Source of the DNA: Pseudomonadota bacterium
GTDB taxonomy: Bacteria; Pseudomonadota; Alphaproteobacteria; Sphingomonadales; Sphingomonadaceae
Direction: 5' to 3'
Length of the DNA stretch: 32,155 nucleotides
Assembly: GCA_023416515.1 (NCBI GenBank)
Contig: JAEZHP010000010.1
Coordinates: 1 to 32,155, forward strand
This document shows, one piece after another, positions 24,973-32,104 of this stretch; position 1 is the first letter of the stretch; each line of letters starts with the position of its first letter. The position numbers and the translations under genes are program-made. Below the pieces are notes generated by a model. It had not been told where the DNA came from and searched no databases. It saw nothing but the letters and a program-made list of their open reading frames with translations.

Positions 24973-26382
24973 TCAGCGCTCCACCTCGATCACCTCGGCG
25001 GCCGGCCGCAGCTCCTCGCCTCGCCGGGCGCCGTCGAGCGTCTTGCGTAGCATGCCGCCGAACAGAAGCACCAGAACCGCTCCGGTCGCTCCGATCCCGG
25101 CATGGAGCAGCCAGAAGCGAAGCGGGCCAAGCGGCTCGTAGAAGCCGCCGAGCCAGCCGATGACATTGTTGCCGACGAACAAAGTGAGGAAGCACACGCC
25201 CATCATCGTCGCGTTGACGCTCGCCGGCGCCGCGCGGGACACGAGAGCGAGCAGGGTCGGCCAATAATAGAGAAAGGCGATGCCCATCGTCGCGCAATAG
25301 AGGAACGGCCACAACGGGTGGATGTGGTCGCCGCCGGTGACGAGGATTGCAACGACCAGGATCAGGTTGGCCACGGCCGCGAGGGAGGCGCCGATGCCGA
25401 TCTTGCCGAGGTCGCCCGGCTCCCCGCGCCGCCGCGACTGCCAGCCCCACAGCCCGAACAGCACCGGCACTCCAATGATGCTGAACAGCGGGTCCACCGA
25501 CTGATACCAGGGCACCGGGATCTCGAACGCGCCGAGGCTCAGGTCGACATGGCCCTGGACCCACACCGGGAAGGTGTTGGCGAGCTGATAGTAGGCGATC
25601 GAGTGGAACATCGTGATGAACATCACCGCCACCAGTGCGGCGATGATCGTCCAGTCGTGGCGGGTGAGCTTCGAAGCCTCGTCGGTTCGGCGCTCGACCC
25701 GCGCCGGCAAATGCCTGTAGCCGGCGAGATAGGTGGCGAGTCCGCCGAGCATGAAGATCGCCGCGGCGCCGAAGCCCCAGTGCCAGCCATATTCGTTGGC
25801 GAGCCAGCCGCAGAAGATCGGCCCGAGGACCGCTCCGAAATTGATCGCCATGCTGAAGATGGCGAAGCCGCGGGTTCGCCTGGCCTCGTCGTCGCGCGGA
25901 TACAGCGCCCCGACCTGGGCCGAGATATTGCCCTTGAGGAGCCCCGAGCCGATCACCAGGAGCAGAAGCGCGAGCAGGAAGCTTTCGTCGAAGGCCATCG
26001 CGACATGGCCGCCGCTCATCGACAATGCGCCGAGGACAACCGCGTTGCGCTGGCCGATCCAGCGGTCGGCGACCAGGCCGCCGAGCACCGGCGTGAAATA
26101 GACGAAACCGGCGTAGAGGCCGAAGATCGCAGAGGCCAGCGCCTGGGTGGTGAGCGGCCCGTACATGCCTTCGATGAAGGCGCGGAAGCCCGCGAAGCCG
26201 GCGATATTCTCGACATGGCCCGGCAGCAGAAGCGCGTTGACCATGTAGAGCACGAGCAACGCGGTCATGCCGTAATAAGAGAAACGCTCCCACGCCTCGG
26301 TGAACGCCAGATAATAGAGACCCTTAGGGTGGCGGGCCTTCGCTGCCCCCGCCTCCGCGCCGTCAACCGAAACGCTCGCCAA
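24973..26382 (-). CDS. POT-family peptide/proton symporter, first paralog
   Basis: A 469-residue MFS transporter. TTG 26382 is chosen as start: GGAG lies 8 bases upstream and no ATG precedes the first helix; the longer open frame runs into the OsmC gene. ExxER is in AFTEAWERFSYYGM (Glu29, Glu32, Arg33), the POT signature in IGSGLLKGNISAQVGALY, and later GNNVIGWLGGFYEPLG. It shares helix layout with its downstream paralog, pointing to tandem duplication and divergence. Members import small peptides with protons. Confidence 0.92.
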   Translation of the reverse strand: MASVSVDGAEAGAAKARHPKGLYYLAFTEAWERFSYYGMTALLVLYMVNALLLPGHVENIAGFAGFRAFIEGMYGPLTTQALASAIFGLYAGFVYFTPVLGGLVADRWIGQRNAVVLGALSMSGGHVAMAFDESFLLALLLLVIGSGLLKGNISAQVGALYPRDDEARRTRGFAIFSMAINFGAVLGPIFCGWLANEYGWHWGFGAAAIFMLGGLATYLAGYRHLPARVERRTDEASKLTRHDWTIIAALVAVMFITMFHSIAYYQLANTFPVWVQGHVDLSLGAFEIPVPWYQSVDPLFSIIGVPVLFGLWGWQSRRRGEPGDLGKIGIGASLAAVANLILVVAILVTGGDHIHPLWPFLYCATMGIAFLYYWPTLLALVSRAAPASVNATMMGVCFLTLFVGNNVIGWLGGFYEPLGPLRFWLLHAGIGATGAVLVLLFGGMLRKTLDGARRGEELRPAAEVIEVER

Positions 26383-26453
26383 AATTCGTCTCCTGCCCCT
26401 GGAGGCGCGGATGCGCCCCAAGGCGGGAGCCTGGGATCGGCGGCGCGGGAATG

Positions 26454-26930
26454 TCAGGGAGCGTCGACGAGCGGCGCGATCGCTTCGACGAAAATGTCGG
26501 TCTTCAGAGAGTTGGCGATGAAGCAAGACTCGTGCGCGCGGTGGTGGAGGTCGGCCAACTCGGCCTCGCTCGGCTCGAGGCCGGCAAAGGCGATTTCGGG
26601 ACGCAGCGTGATGCGGGTGATCATCGTCCGCCCGTCCGGCCCCTTGCCCATCTCGCCTTCCGCCGAGTCGCGATAGGAGGCGACGTCGAAGCCGGCGCGG
26701 CGGGCGAGGTCGAGGAACCACAGCATGTGGCAGGACGACGCCGACGCAACCAGCGCTTCCTCCGGATCGACTCCGAACGGGTCCGACATCGGCGCCCGGA
26801 CGACCTGCGGAGAGGAGGAGCCGCGAACGGTCTGACCGCCGTCGAAGCGCCAGTCGTGGCCGCGGCTGTAGGTGCCCTGCGCGAAGCCCCCGTCCGAGGT
26901 CCAGACGATCTCGGCGCCGTGGCGGCTCAT
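26454..26930 (-). CDS. OsmC/Ohr-family peroxide-detoxifying protein
   Basis: A 158-residue protein from ATG 26930, only 7 bp after the bactofilin stop. Both redox Cys of the family are present: ASASSCHMLWFLDLARRAG and AHESCFIANSL. DPFGVDPEEALVAS is the helix-start motif before the first Cys. The family reduces organic hydroperoxides in the cytoplasm using thiols. The POT genes start 71 bp downstream on the same strand. Confidence 0.92.
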   Translation of the reverse strand: MSRHGAEIVWTSDGGFAQGTYSRGHDWRFDGGQTVRGSSSPQVVRAPMSDPFGVDPEEALVASASSCHMLWFLDLARRAGFDVASYRDSAEGEMGKGPDGRTMITRITLRPEIAFAGLEPSEAELADLHHRAHESCFIANSLKTDIFVEAIAPLVDAP

Positions 26931-26937
26931 GCCGGGA

Positions 26938-27429
26938 TCACTCCGCGGCCTGGATCAGCGGCTCGCCCGGCGGAAGCAGGCTCGGCTGGTCGACACGCAC
27001 TGGCTTCTTCGTGTCGGGAAGCGCCTTGAGAGTCGCCATGCCCGCGCCGGAGCCGGCGCCCTCGCGGCGAGCGAGGCGGCCGTCGATCGCGGCGCCCGCT
27101 GCGATGCTCAGCGTCTCGTAGGTGACGTCGCCGGTGACCCGAGCGGTCGGCTCCAGGGTCAGCAGCCGCGCATTGACCGTGCCGTCGACGAGGCCCGCGA
27201 TGCACGCGGATTCGGCGAAGATGTTGCCTGCGATCGTGCCGCCCTTGCCCTGGATCAGCGTGGCGCAGGTCACGTTGCCGTTGATCCGGCCGTCGATATG
27301 GATCTGCGATTCGGTCGCGAGGTCGCCGCTCACGACGACGTCGGGACTGATGAAGGAGAGGCCCCCCGACCCGCTCCTGCCCGACTGCCTGGCCGCAGCC
27401 GGCCTCTTGCTCTTGCCCCCTGAAAACAT
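26938..27429 (-). CDS. Bactofilin (polymer-forming cytoskeletal protein)
   Basis: A 163-residue protein. ATG 27429 is preferred because AAGGGG lies 8 bases upstream; ATG 27450 is an alternative. A basic Ser/Gly/Lys-rich head (MFSGGKSKRPAAARQ) precedes the bactofilin beta-helix: SFISPDVVVSGDLATESQIHIDG, GNVTCATLIQGKGGTIAGN, and periodic VTGDV and AAIDGRL turns to about residue 125. A Pro-rich tail follows. Bactofilins form nucleotide-free filaments at the membrane with roles in shape, stalks or wall enzymes. It is the first gene of a minus-strand run with OsmC. Confidence 0.92.
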   Translation of the reverse strand: MFSGGKSKRPAAARQSGRSGSGGLSFISPDVVVSGDLATESQIHIDGRINGNVTCATLIQGKGGTIAGNIFAESACIAGLVDGTVNARLLTLEPTARVTGDVTYETLSIAAGAAIDGRLARREGAGSGAGMATLKALPDTKKPVRVDQPSLLPPGEPLIQAAE

Positions 27430-27535
27430 CGATTCGCCCCTTTTGCCCATCCGGACAGTCGCTCGTTTGGGGGGTGAGATCAAGGCAGGGGGCGGCGCGC
27501 GCGGTTACCCGCAGGACGATCGCAACGGTTCGTTC

Positions 27536-27561
27536 GTCATCCTCGCTTTCGCGGGGACGAC
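27536..27561. repeat. REP-like palindrome
   Basis: GTCATCCTCGC and GCGGGGACGAC pair around tttc, with two non-Watson-Crick positions. It belongs to the same GTCATCCC...GGGATGAC type as the half copy at 21728-21745. Confidence 0.6.
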
Positions 27562-27623
27562 GGGAGAGGCTTCGCTGCGGAGACTGGCCGGGGCAGCAAT
27601 TCGCCAGGCCCCAAAACGACCAT

Positions 27624-27649
27624 GGGGGCTGACGTTTCCGCCAACCCCC
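27624..27649 (-). ncRNA. RNA hairpin with GAAA tetraloop, minus strand
   Basis: Read on the minus strand as RNA, GGGGGUUGGCG and CGUCAGCCCCC form an 11-bp stem closing a GAAA loop, with two G-U wobbles. On the plus strand the same two positions become A-C mismatches. This asymmetry suggests that the minus strand is the transcribed one. It lies 155 bases 3' of the hairpin array in that direction and may be part of the same transcript. It has no U-run, so it is not a standard terminator. Confidence 0.45.
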
Positions 27650-27804
27650 ACTGCGTCGAGCCGGTGGAGCCGTGCCGGTGAAGGCTTGGCGTCCGTCTCG
27701 GCGAGGTTTGACAATGGCACGAACGACCAGGCGTTCCACCCAATTGTCCGGGAAGAGAGGCGAGAGGCAGGACCTTACGCTTCTATCCCGTTCGGCTCTC
27801 CACC

Positions 27805-28341
27805 AAAGGCCGAAGCCTTTCGTGGTTTACCTTGGATCGGCGGGCGAAGCCGAAGCTTCGCGTCGCTTCTCCGGATCCCCGCCTGGAGCCGAAGCTCCGT
27901 GGCGGTTCACCTGCGGCTCCCCGTTTCGAGCCGAAGCTAGTCCCGGTTCGCCTGTGGATCCCTGCTTTTGGCCGGAACCTCGAGCAGTTCACCGTTCGGA
28001 TCATCGTCGCGGCCGAAGCCCTGGCGATTTTCCCGGAGTGTTGCGCCGGCCGAAGCCTTTGCATGTCCCCGTCGGGTCACCGCGTCCGGCCGAAGCCCTG
28101 GCGGTTCGCCTTTTCCGAAATTCCGTGCCAGCCGAAGCTGGTCGGTTCTTCCGGCCGAGACCCCGTTCCGGCCGAAGCCGGTCGTTCGTCCCGGTTGGAT
28201 CGCCGTCAAAGCCGAAGCTTTGGCGGTTCTCCCCCGAAGCGCCGTGTCGGCCGAGGCCGATCGGTTTCTCCGGTTCGGATCCCCTTGGAAGCCGAAGCTC
28301 CTTCCGGTTCTCCTTTGGCGGTCCCGTGAAGCCGAAGCTTC
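27805..28341 (-). ncRNA. Array of ~40-bp repeats with UUCG-loop hairpins (candidate structured RNA)
   Basis: Fourteen imperfect units. The loop CGAA (plus strand) starts at 27811, 27851, 27890, 27932, about 27973 (degenerate), 28014, 28051, 28091, 28133, 28173, 28213, 28252 (CGAG), 28293 and 28333; the mean period is 40.2 bp. The core is GCCGAAGC. Stems differ but pair: AAAGGC/GCCTTT, GCGAAGC/GCTTCGC, GGAGC/GCTCC, CCAGC/GCTGG, CCGGC/GCCGG, AAAGC/GCTTT, TCGGC/GCCGA, GAAGC/GCTTC; about four units keep only 3 bp. A second box, CGGTTCnCC, follows most cores by a few bases, and GGATCcCC is weakly conserved. On the minus strand the loops are C(UUCG)G or C(CUCG)G. Because 40 is not a multiple of 3, a repeat protein is unlikely, though GC-rich open frames exist. 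Confidence 0.6.
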
Positions 28342-28832
28342 TGGTTCCACCGGGCTGCTCGACGAAGCTTGCCCATCCTTGCAAAAGCTAAGGGGCAGGC
28401 CCGTTGCGTCCGCATGGCGGCGGCTTCGTCAGCCGCCCTCGCCGTAACGTCTCAGATCTTCGCTTGCGGTCCGATCCGGAGCGTTTCCGGCTGCAGCCTG
28501 GTCCTTCGTCCCGAGGGGCGATCGACCCGGCCACAACTGGAACCTGTCATGGGAAGCCGAGTCGTCAAAGCCGAATCTGCCTGTGGATAATGAGGATAAC
28601 GGGGGTAGAATCCCGCGGCGCTTTCGCGATGCGGTTGCGTGGTTCGGCCGACCCTGCTTTGCGCCTCCGCTTTTCTTCGGCGGGCGCGGCCGGGCTGAGC
28701 CGGCGAAGCCCTCGCGAGGGCACGTCTGGAGCTTGCGGCGCGCGCGCCCCCCGCATAAAGGGGGCGCCAATTCGAGAACTTGCCGCGGCAGCCCTTCCGG
28801 CACCGCGCATCCTGACAGGGGTCTTCGCCGCG
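28342..28832. other. Gene-free stretch upstream of cytochrome c
   Basis: No convincing gene. Decayed copies of the array core appear near 28370, 28556 and 28572. Hairpins: GGCGGC/GCCGCC (28419-28437), the palindrome GCCCTCGCGAGGGC (28708-28721) and GCGCCCCC/GGGGGCGC (28744-28767). A DnaA-box pair is listed separately. The cytochrome promoter was not located. Confidence 0.5.
28582..28599. other. DnaA-box-like doublet
   Basis: TGTGGATAA (28582-28590) is an exact DnaA box in reverse orientation (TTATCCACA). It is directly followed by TGAGGATAA, which has one mismatch. A weak TCATCCACA lies at 30794-30802. Two adjacent boxes could titrate DnaA or regulate a nearby promoter. No AT-rich unwinding region or origin gene context supports an origin. 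Confidence 0.35.
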
Positions 28833-29528
28833 ATGAACGATCGGTTCAACACGATTGCTGGTTGGGTGCTGGGAGGCGGCATCGTCCTGCTCGGCGGCAC
28901 CTTGGTGGCTGGCGAGATGTTCAAGTCGGAGCGGCCGGACCCGATGGGCTATCCGATCGAGGGCGTCCAGGAAGAGGGCGAAGGCGGTGGCGAGGCCGAG
29001 CCGCCGATCGCCCATTTCCTCCAGACCGCCGACGCCGCGCGCGGCGAAGCGGTGTTCCGCAAGTGCGCCGCCTGCCACACGGTCAACCAGGGCGGATCCA
29101 ACGGAGTCGGCCCGAACCTGTGGGCTGCGATGGGCAAGCCGGTCGCTCACGTCCCGACCTTCAACTATTCCGAGGCGCTTCGAAGCCATGGCGGCTCGTG
29201 GGACTGGGACACGATGAGCCAGTGGCTTCACAGCCCGCGCCAGTTCGCCCCCGGAACCAAGATGACTTTCGCGGGCCTGTCGGATCCGCAGGACCGCGCC
29301 GACCTCATGGTCTATCTGAATTCGCAGGGCTCCAACCTGCCGCTGCCGCCGCCTCCGGCGGAGGCCGCAGCTGCGCCGGCCGGCGCAGCGGCTGACGCGA
29401 ACAACGCCAATCCGGAAGTCAACGGCGCGGCCCCCGACCAGCCGGTCCTCAACGAGGCGCAAGTCGCCCCGGTCCAGCAGGGTCGCACCGGCGGCGAGGC
29501 CGCTCCCGCCGCGGGCCGCGACCACTAA
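28833..29528 (+). CDS. Membrane-anchored class I cytochrome c
   Basis: A 231-residue protein from ATG 28833 (AGGGG upstream). Residues 8-28 form an uncleaved-looking membrane anchor. A short acidic/Gly linker leads to the heme domain: FRKCAACHTVNQGG (Cys78, Cys81, His82), GVGPNLWAAMGKPVAHVPTFNYSEALR, and the axial Met in GTKMTFAGL (Met144). The domain is of the mitochondrial/c2 (CycM) type, consistent with electron transfer from the bc1 complex to a terminal oxidase. The last 65 residues are an Ala/Pro/Asn/Gln-rich tail of unknown role. A strong terminator follows. Confidence 0.92.
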   Translation: MNDRFNTIAGWVLGGGIVLLGGTLVAGEMFKSERPDPMGYPIEGVQEEGEGGGEAEPPIAHFLQTADAARGEAVFRKCAACHTVNQGGSNGVGPNLWAAMGKPVAHVPTFNYSEALRSHGGSWDWDTMSQWLHSPRQFAPGTKMTFAGLSDPQDRADLMVYLNSQGSNLPLPPPPAEAAAAPAGAAADANNANPEVNGAAPDQPVLNEAQVAPVQQGRTGGEAAPAAGRDH

Positions 29529-29536
29529 GCCAAACG

Positions 29537-29586
29537 GAAAAAGGGCCCGCTCCACTCCTCGAAAGGGGGTGGAGCGGGCCCTTTTT
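29537..29586. terminator. Bidirectional rho-independent terminator
   Basis: GAAAAAGGGCCCGCTCCAC and GTGGAGCGGGCCCTTTTTC form a long perfect stem with A/T tails on both sides. It lies between the convergent cytochrome c and LOG genes and can serve both. Confidence 0.92.
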
Positions 29587-29596
29587 CATGTCGGGG

Positions 29597-30475
29597 TCAG
29601 CAGGCCGGGCGGCCCTCCTGCCCTTCATAATGGCGGCAGACGACCTCCCACGCTTCCTCCGCAGTCTCGACGAAGGAGAAGAGCTCGAGGTCGGCCGCTG
29701 ACACGACGCCTTCCTCGACCAGAGCGTCGAAATTCACGACCCGGTTCCAGAACTCCTTGCCGAAGAACATGATCGGCAGCGGCGCGACCTTGCCGGTCTG
29801 GATGAGCGTCAGAAGCTCGAAACACTCGTCGAACGTGCCGAACCCACCCGGGAATACCGCCACCGCCCGCGCGCGAAGAAGGAAGTGCATCTTCCTCAGG
29901 GCGAAATAGTGGAACTGGAAGGACAGCTTCGGGGTGACATAGGGATTGGGCAGCTGCTCGTGCGGAAGCACGATGTTGAGCCCGATCGACTCCGCGCCGA
30001 CATCCTCGGCGCCGCGATTCGCCGCTTCCATGATCGACGGGCCGCCGCCCGAGCAGACGACGAAATGGCGCCAGCCTTCGGGGTCGGGAGCGGTCTTGCT
30101 TGCCATCCGGGCAAGCTTGCGCGCCTCGTCATAATAATGCGCCTTGGCCTTCAGCCGCTCGGCGATGAGACGCTGGTGATCGGTGGCGGCCGCGGCGAGA
30201 AGCGAATCCGCTTTCTCGGGCTCTGGAATGCGCGCGGAGCCATACATGACGAAGGTCGAGGCGATCTTGGCCTCGTCGAGCAGTAGCTCGGGCTTCAGGA
30301 GCTCGAGCTGGAAGCGCACCGGGCGAAGGTCCTGCCGAAGCAGGAAGTCCATGTCCTGAAACGCCAGGCGGTATGCGGGATCCTCCGTCTGCGGGGAGGA
30401 AGTCTGCTTGGCTGCGGTTTCGGCCTCTTCGCGGGCCGGGGAGAAGACGCGCTGCTGCGGGATCGGATCGGTCAT
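29597..30475 (-). CDS. LOG-family nucleotide 5'-monophosphate phosphoribohydrolase
   Basis: A 292-residue protein. ATG 30475 is chosen; the open frame extends upstream only through intergenic repeats. LOG motifs: CSGGGPSIMEAANRGA (GGGPSIME at 143-150) and PGGFGTFDE (209-217), with GLNIVLPHEQLPNPY between. The first 60 residues are a family-variable helical extension seen in longer bacterial LOG proteins. The enzyme cleaves the base from nucleoside monophosphates (AMP or cytokinin-type) in the cytoplasm. The ribosome site is weak (GGGT). Confidence 0.9.
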   Translation of the reverse strand: MTDPIPQQRVFSPAREEAETAAKQTSSPQTEDPAYRLAFQDMDFLLRQDLRPVRFQLELLKPELLLDEAKIASTFVMYGSARIPEPEKADSLLAAAATDHQRLIAERLKAKAHYYDEARKLARMASKTAPDPEGWRHFVVCSGGGPSIMEAANRGAEDVGAESIGLNIVLPHEQLPNPYVTPKLSFQFHYFALRKMHFLLRARAVAVFPGGFGTFDECFELLTLIQTGKVAPLPIMFFGKEFWNRVVNFDALVEEGVVSAADLELFSFVETAEEAWEVVCRHYEGQEGRPAC

Positions 30476-30487
30476 TTGACCCGCATT

Positions 30488-30518
30488 AGAGCGGTTTCCA
30501 CTTGCGTGGAACCGCTCT
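30488..30518. repeat. AGAGCGGTT-type intergenic palindrome
   Basis: AGAGCGGTTTCCAC and GTGGAACCGCTCT pair around ttgc with one bulged base. It lies just upstream of the LOG start, and its right arm is also the first bases of the 60-bp tandem repeat. I recall similar palindromes from sphingomonad genomes. Confidence 0.75.
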
Positions 30519-30637
30519 GATTCCTTGTGGTCGCGCTTGCCGGGCCGGCAGCTGTTCCAGCTGCCTCGCAACCGCTCTGATTCCTTGTGGTCGCGCTTGC
30601 CGGGCCGGCAGCTGTCCAGCTGCCTCGCAACCGCTCT
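30510..30637. repeat. 60-bp tandem direct repeat
   Basis: Copy 1 is 30510-30569 and copy 2 is 30570-30628; they are identical except for one missing T in copy 2. A third partial copy (AACCGCTCT) is at 30629-30637. Each copy carries the palindrome GGCAGCTG..CAGCTGCC. The near identity points to recent duplication or a still-active slippage site. Confidence 0.9.
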
Positions 30638-30789
30638 CAGCGGCAATAGCGTCCCTGTCCCAAGTCGAAATTCAAATGGTCGTGGTGGAGGGCGTTCGAC
30701 TCCGGGCCCGTCGACACCCGGAACAGGGTGCAGCCGCCGCGATGGGAAGTCAGGACAATGAGCGCCAGCCGCATCGCCGGACAACGCAT
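30637..30789 (-). pseudogene. C-terminal remnant of an extensin-like (ExtensinC) gene
   Basis: A 50-codon frame from ATG 30789 to TGA 30637-30639. Its last 33 residues (GGCTLFRVSTGP, SNALHHDHLNFDLGQGRYCR) match from memory the end of extensin-like secreted proteins: a Cys before F, a GP turn, HxDHxHxDL and a final CR. The preceding roughly 200 residues of such proteins, with the SEHxxGxAxD motif, are absent. The frame stays open further upstream into serC-side DNA without similarity. It is most simply a decayed remnant; a short expressed peptide cannot be excluded. The stop falls in the last partial copy of the 60-bp repeat. Confidence 0.5.
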
Positions 30790-30805
30790 CAGGTCATCCA
30801 CAGGC

Positions 30806-30899
30806 GTCAAGCCGCGTGGCTTGACTTGGATCAGCGCGCCTCTACTCCCGGCGGCGGGCCACGCCGTCCCAACGCGGCGCGTGCTCTCTGTGAGGAGAG
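30806..30899 (+). promoter_or_regulatory. serC upstream hairpins, possible leader regulation
   Basis: GTCAAGCC/GGCTTGAC (30806-30825) is a perfect 8-bp stem with a 4-base loop. CTCTC/GAGAG (30884-30899) places the ribosome site GAGGAGAG in its 3' arm, so it could mask initiation. A serC leader RNA motif is described for some alphaproteobacteria; whether this is a member needs a covariance-model search. A TTGACT at 30821-30826 could instead be a -35 element, which would make the first stem an operator. Confidence 0.35.
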
Positions 30900-30904
30900 T
30901 CTGA

Positions 30905-32095
30905 ATGACTGACTATTCGCCGGCCGTCGCCGGCACGACTGCGCCTATCGACAAGCCCGCGGACAAGCCGCGGCGCCCCCATTTCTCCTCCGGCCCCTGC
31001 GCCAAGCCGCCCGGCTGGAGCCCCGAAAAGCTGCCGCAAGGCTCGCTCGGCCGCTCGCACCGGTCGAAGATCGGCAAGGCGCGCCTCCAGCATGCGATCG
31101 AGCTGACCCGCCACGTGCTGCGGGTACCGGCGACCCACCGCATCGGGATCGTGCCGGCGTCGGACACCGGCGCCGTGGAAATGGCGCTGTGGAGCATGCT
31201 CGGCGCTCGTCCCGTGACGATGCTCGCCTGGGAGAGTTTCGGCCAGGGCTGGGTCACCGACGTCGCCAAGCAGCTCAGGCTCGACCCAACTGTTCTGACC
31301 GCGGCTTATGGCGAGCTGCCGGATCTCGGCGCCGTCGACTGGACGAGCGACGTGGTGTTCACCTGGAACGGCACGACCTCGGGCGTTCGCGCGCCGGACG
31401 GCGACTGGATCAGCGACAGCCGCGAGGGCCTCGCCATCTGCGACGCCACCTCCGCGGCCTTCGCCCAGGAGCTTCCGTTCGACAAGCTCGATGTCGTCAC
31501 CTTCTCCTGGCAGAAGGTCCTCGGCGGCGAGGGCGCGCACGGAATCCTCATCCTCAGCCCGCGCGCCGTCGAGCGGCTTGAGAGCTACACTCCGGCCTGG
31601 CCGCTGCCCAAGATCTTCCGGATGACCAAAAGCGGCAAACTGATCGAAGGCATCTTCAAGGGCGAGACGATCAACACGCCGTCGATGCTCGCGGTCGAGG
31701 ACTATATCTTCGCGCTGGAATGGGCCGAGCTTCAGGGCGGCCTTCCCGCCCTCATGGCCCGAGCCGACGCGAACGCCGCGGTGATCGACGCCTGGGTCGC
31801 GGAGACTCCCTGGATCGAGCATCTCGCCGTCGATCCAGCGACGCGCTCCAACACCAGCGTCTGCCTCAAGCTCGCCGATTCCGCGGTAGCCGGGCTCGAC
31901 ACGGACGGGCAGCGCGCTTTGGTCAAGGAGATGGAGACTCTGCTCGACCTCGAAGGCGCGGCCTTCGACATCGCCGGCCACCGCGACGCGCCGCCCCACA
32001 TCCGGATCTGGTGCGGCGCCACCGTCGACACCGCCGACGTCGAGCGTCTCACCCCCTGGCTCGACTGGGCGTTCCACACGGCACGAGCCGCCTGA
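30905..32095 (+). CDS. serC: Phosphoserine aminotransferase
   Basis: A 396-residue PLP enzyme; ATG 30905 follows GAGGAGAG. PHFSSGPCAKPPGWSP opens the fold, then ASDTGAVEMALWSMLG, WNGTTSGVRAP, CDATSAAFA, and the PLP Lys in FSWQKVLGGEGAHG (Lys204). The C-terminal GHRDAPPHIRIWCGATV is typical of the alphaproteobacterial SerC type. It makes 3-phosphoserine from 3-phosphohydroxypyruvate and glutamate for serine synthesis, and also takes part in pyridoxal phosphate synthesis. serA commonly follows in this group and would lie just outside the window. Confidence 0.95.
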   Translation: MTDYSPAVAGTTAPIDKPADKPRRPHFSSGPCAKPPGWSPEKLPQGSLGRSHRSKIGKARLQHAIELTRHVLRVPATHRIGIVPASDTGAVEMALWSMLGARPVTMLAWESFGQGWVTDVAKQLRLDPTVLTAAYGELPDLGAVDWTSDVVFTWNGTTSGVRAPDGDWISDSREGLAICDATSAAFAQELPFDKLDVVTFSWQKVLGGEGAHGILILSPRAVERLESYTPAWPLPKIFRMTKSGKLIEGIFKGETINTPSMLAVEDYIFALEWAELQGGLPALMARADANAAVIDAWVAETPWIEHLAVDPATRSNTSVCLKLADSAVAGLDTDGQRALVKEMETLLDLEGAAFDIAGHRDAPPHIRIWCGATVDTADVERLTPWLDWAFHTARAA

Positions 32096-32104
32096 ACCAA
32101 GTCC

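Larger units (their letters stand above)
27430..27804. other. Gene-free stretch upstream of bactofilin
   Basis: No convincing gene in either strand. It holds the palindrome at 27536-27561, the hairpin at 27624-27649, and around 27775-27800 a decayed unit resembling the repeat array that starts at 27805. No clear promoter for bactofilin was found. Confidence 0.6.

Noticed and set aside
28271..28285. tRNA T-arm-like GGTTCGGATCC
   Set aside because: It belongs to the repeated box of the array; no acceptor, D or anticodon arms can be placed around it.
27805..28341. CRISPR array
   Set aside because: The repeats are imperfect, the conserved core is only 8 bp with variable flanks, and the spacers are themselves related. 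No cas genes are nearby.
27672..28391. A 239-codon plus-strand frame across the repeat array, as a repeat protein
   Set aside because: The 40-bp period shifts frame every unit, so no peptide repeat is kept. Overlapping open frames exist on both strands, as expected in GC-rich DNA, and no start with a good ribosome site was found.
28582..28599. Chromosomal origin of replication
   Set aside because: Only two boxes, no AT-rich unwinding region, and none of the usual alphaproteobacterial origin neighbours.
29597..30784. LOG protein extended to 395 residues
   Set aside because: The extra N-terminal part is translated intergenic repeat; ATG 30475 begins the sequence that fits the family.
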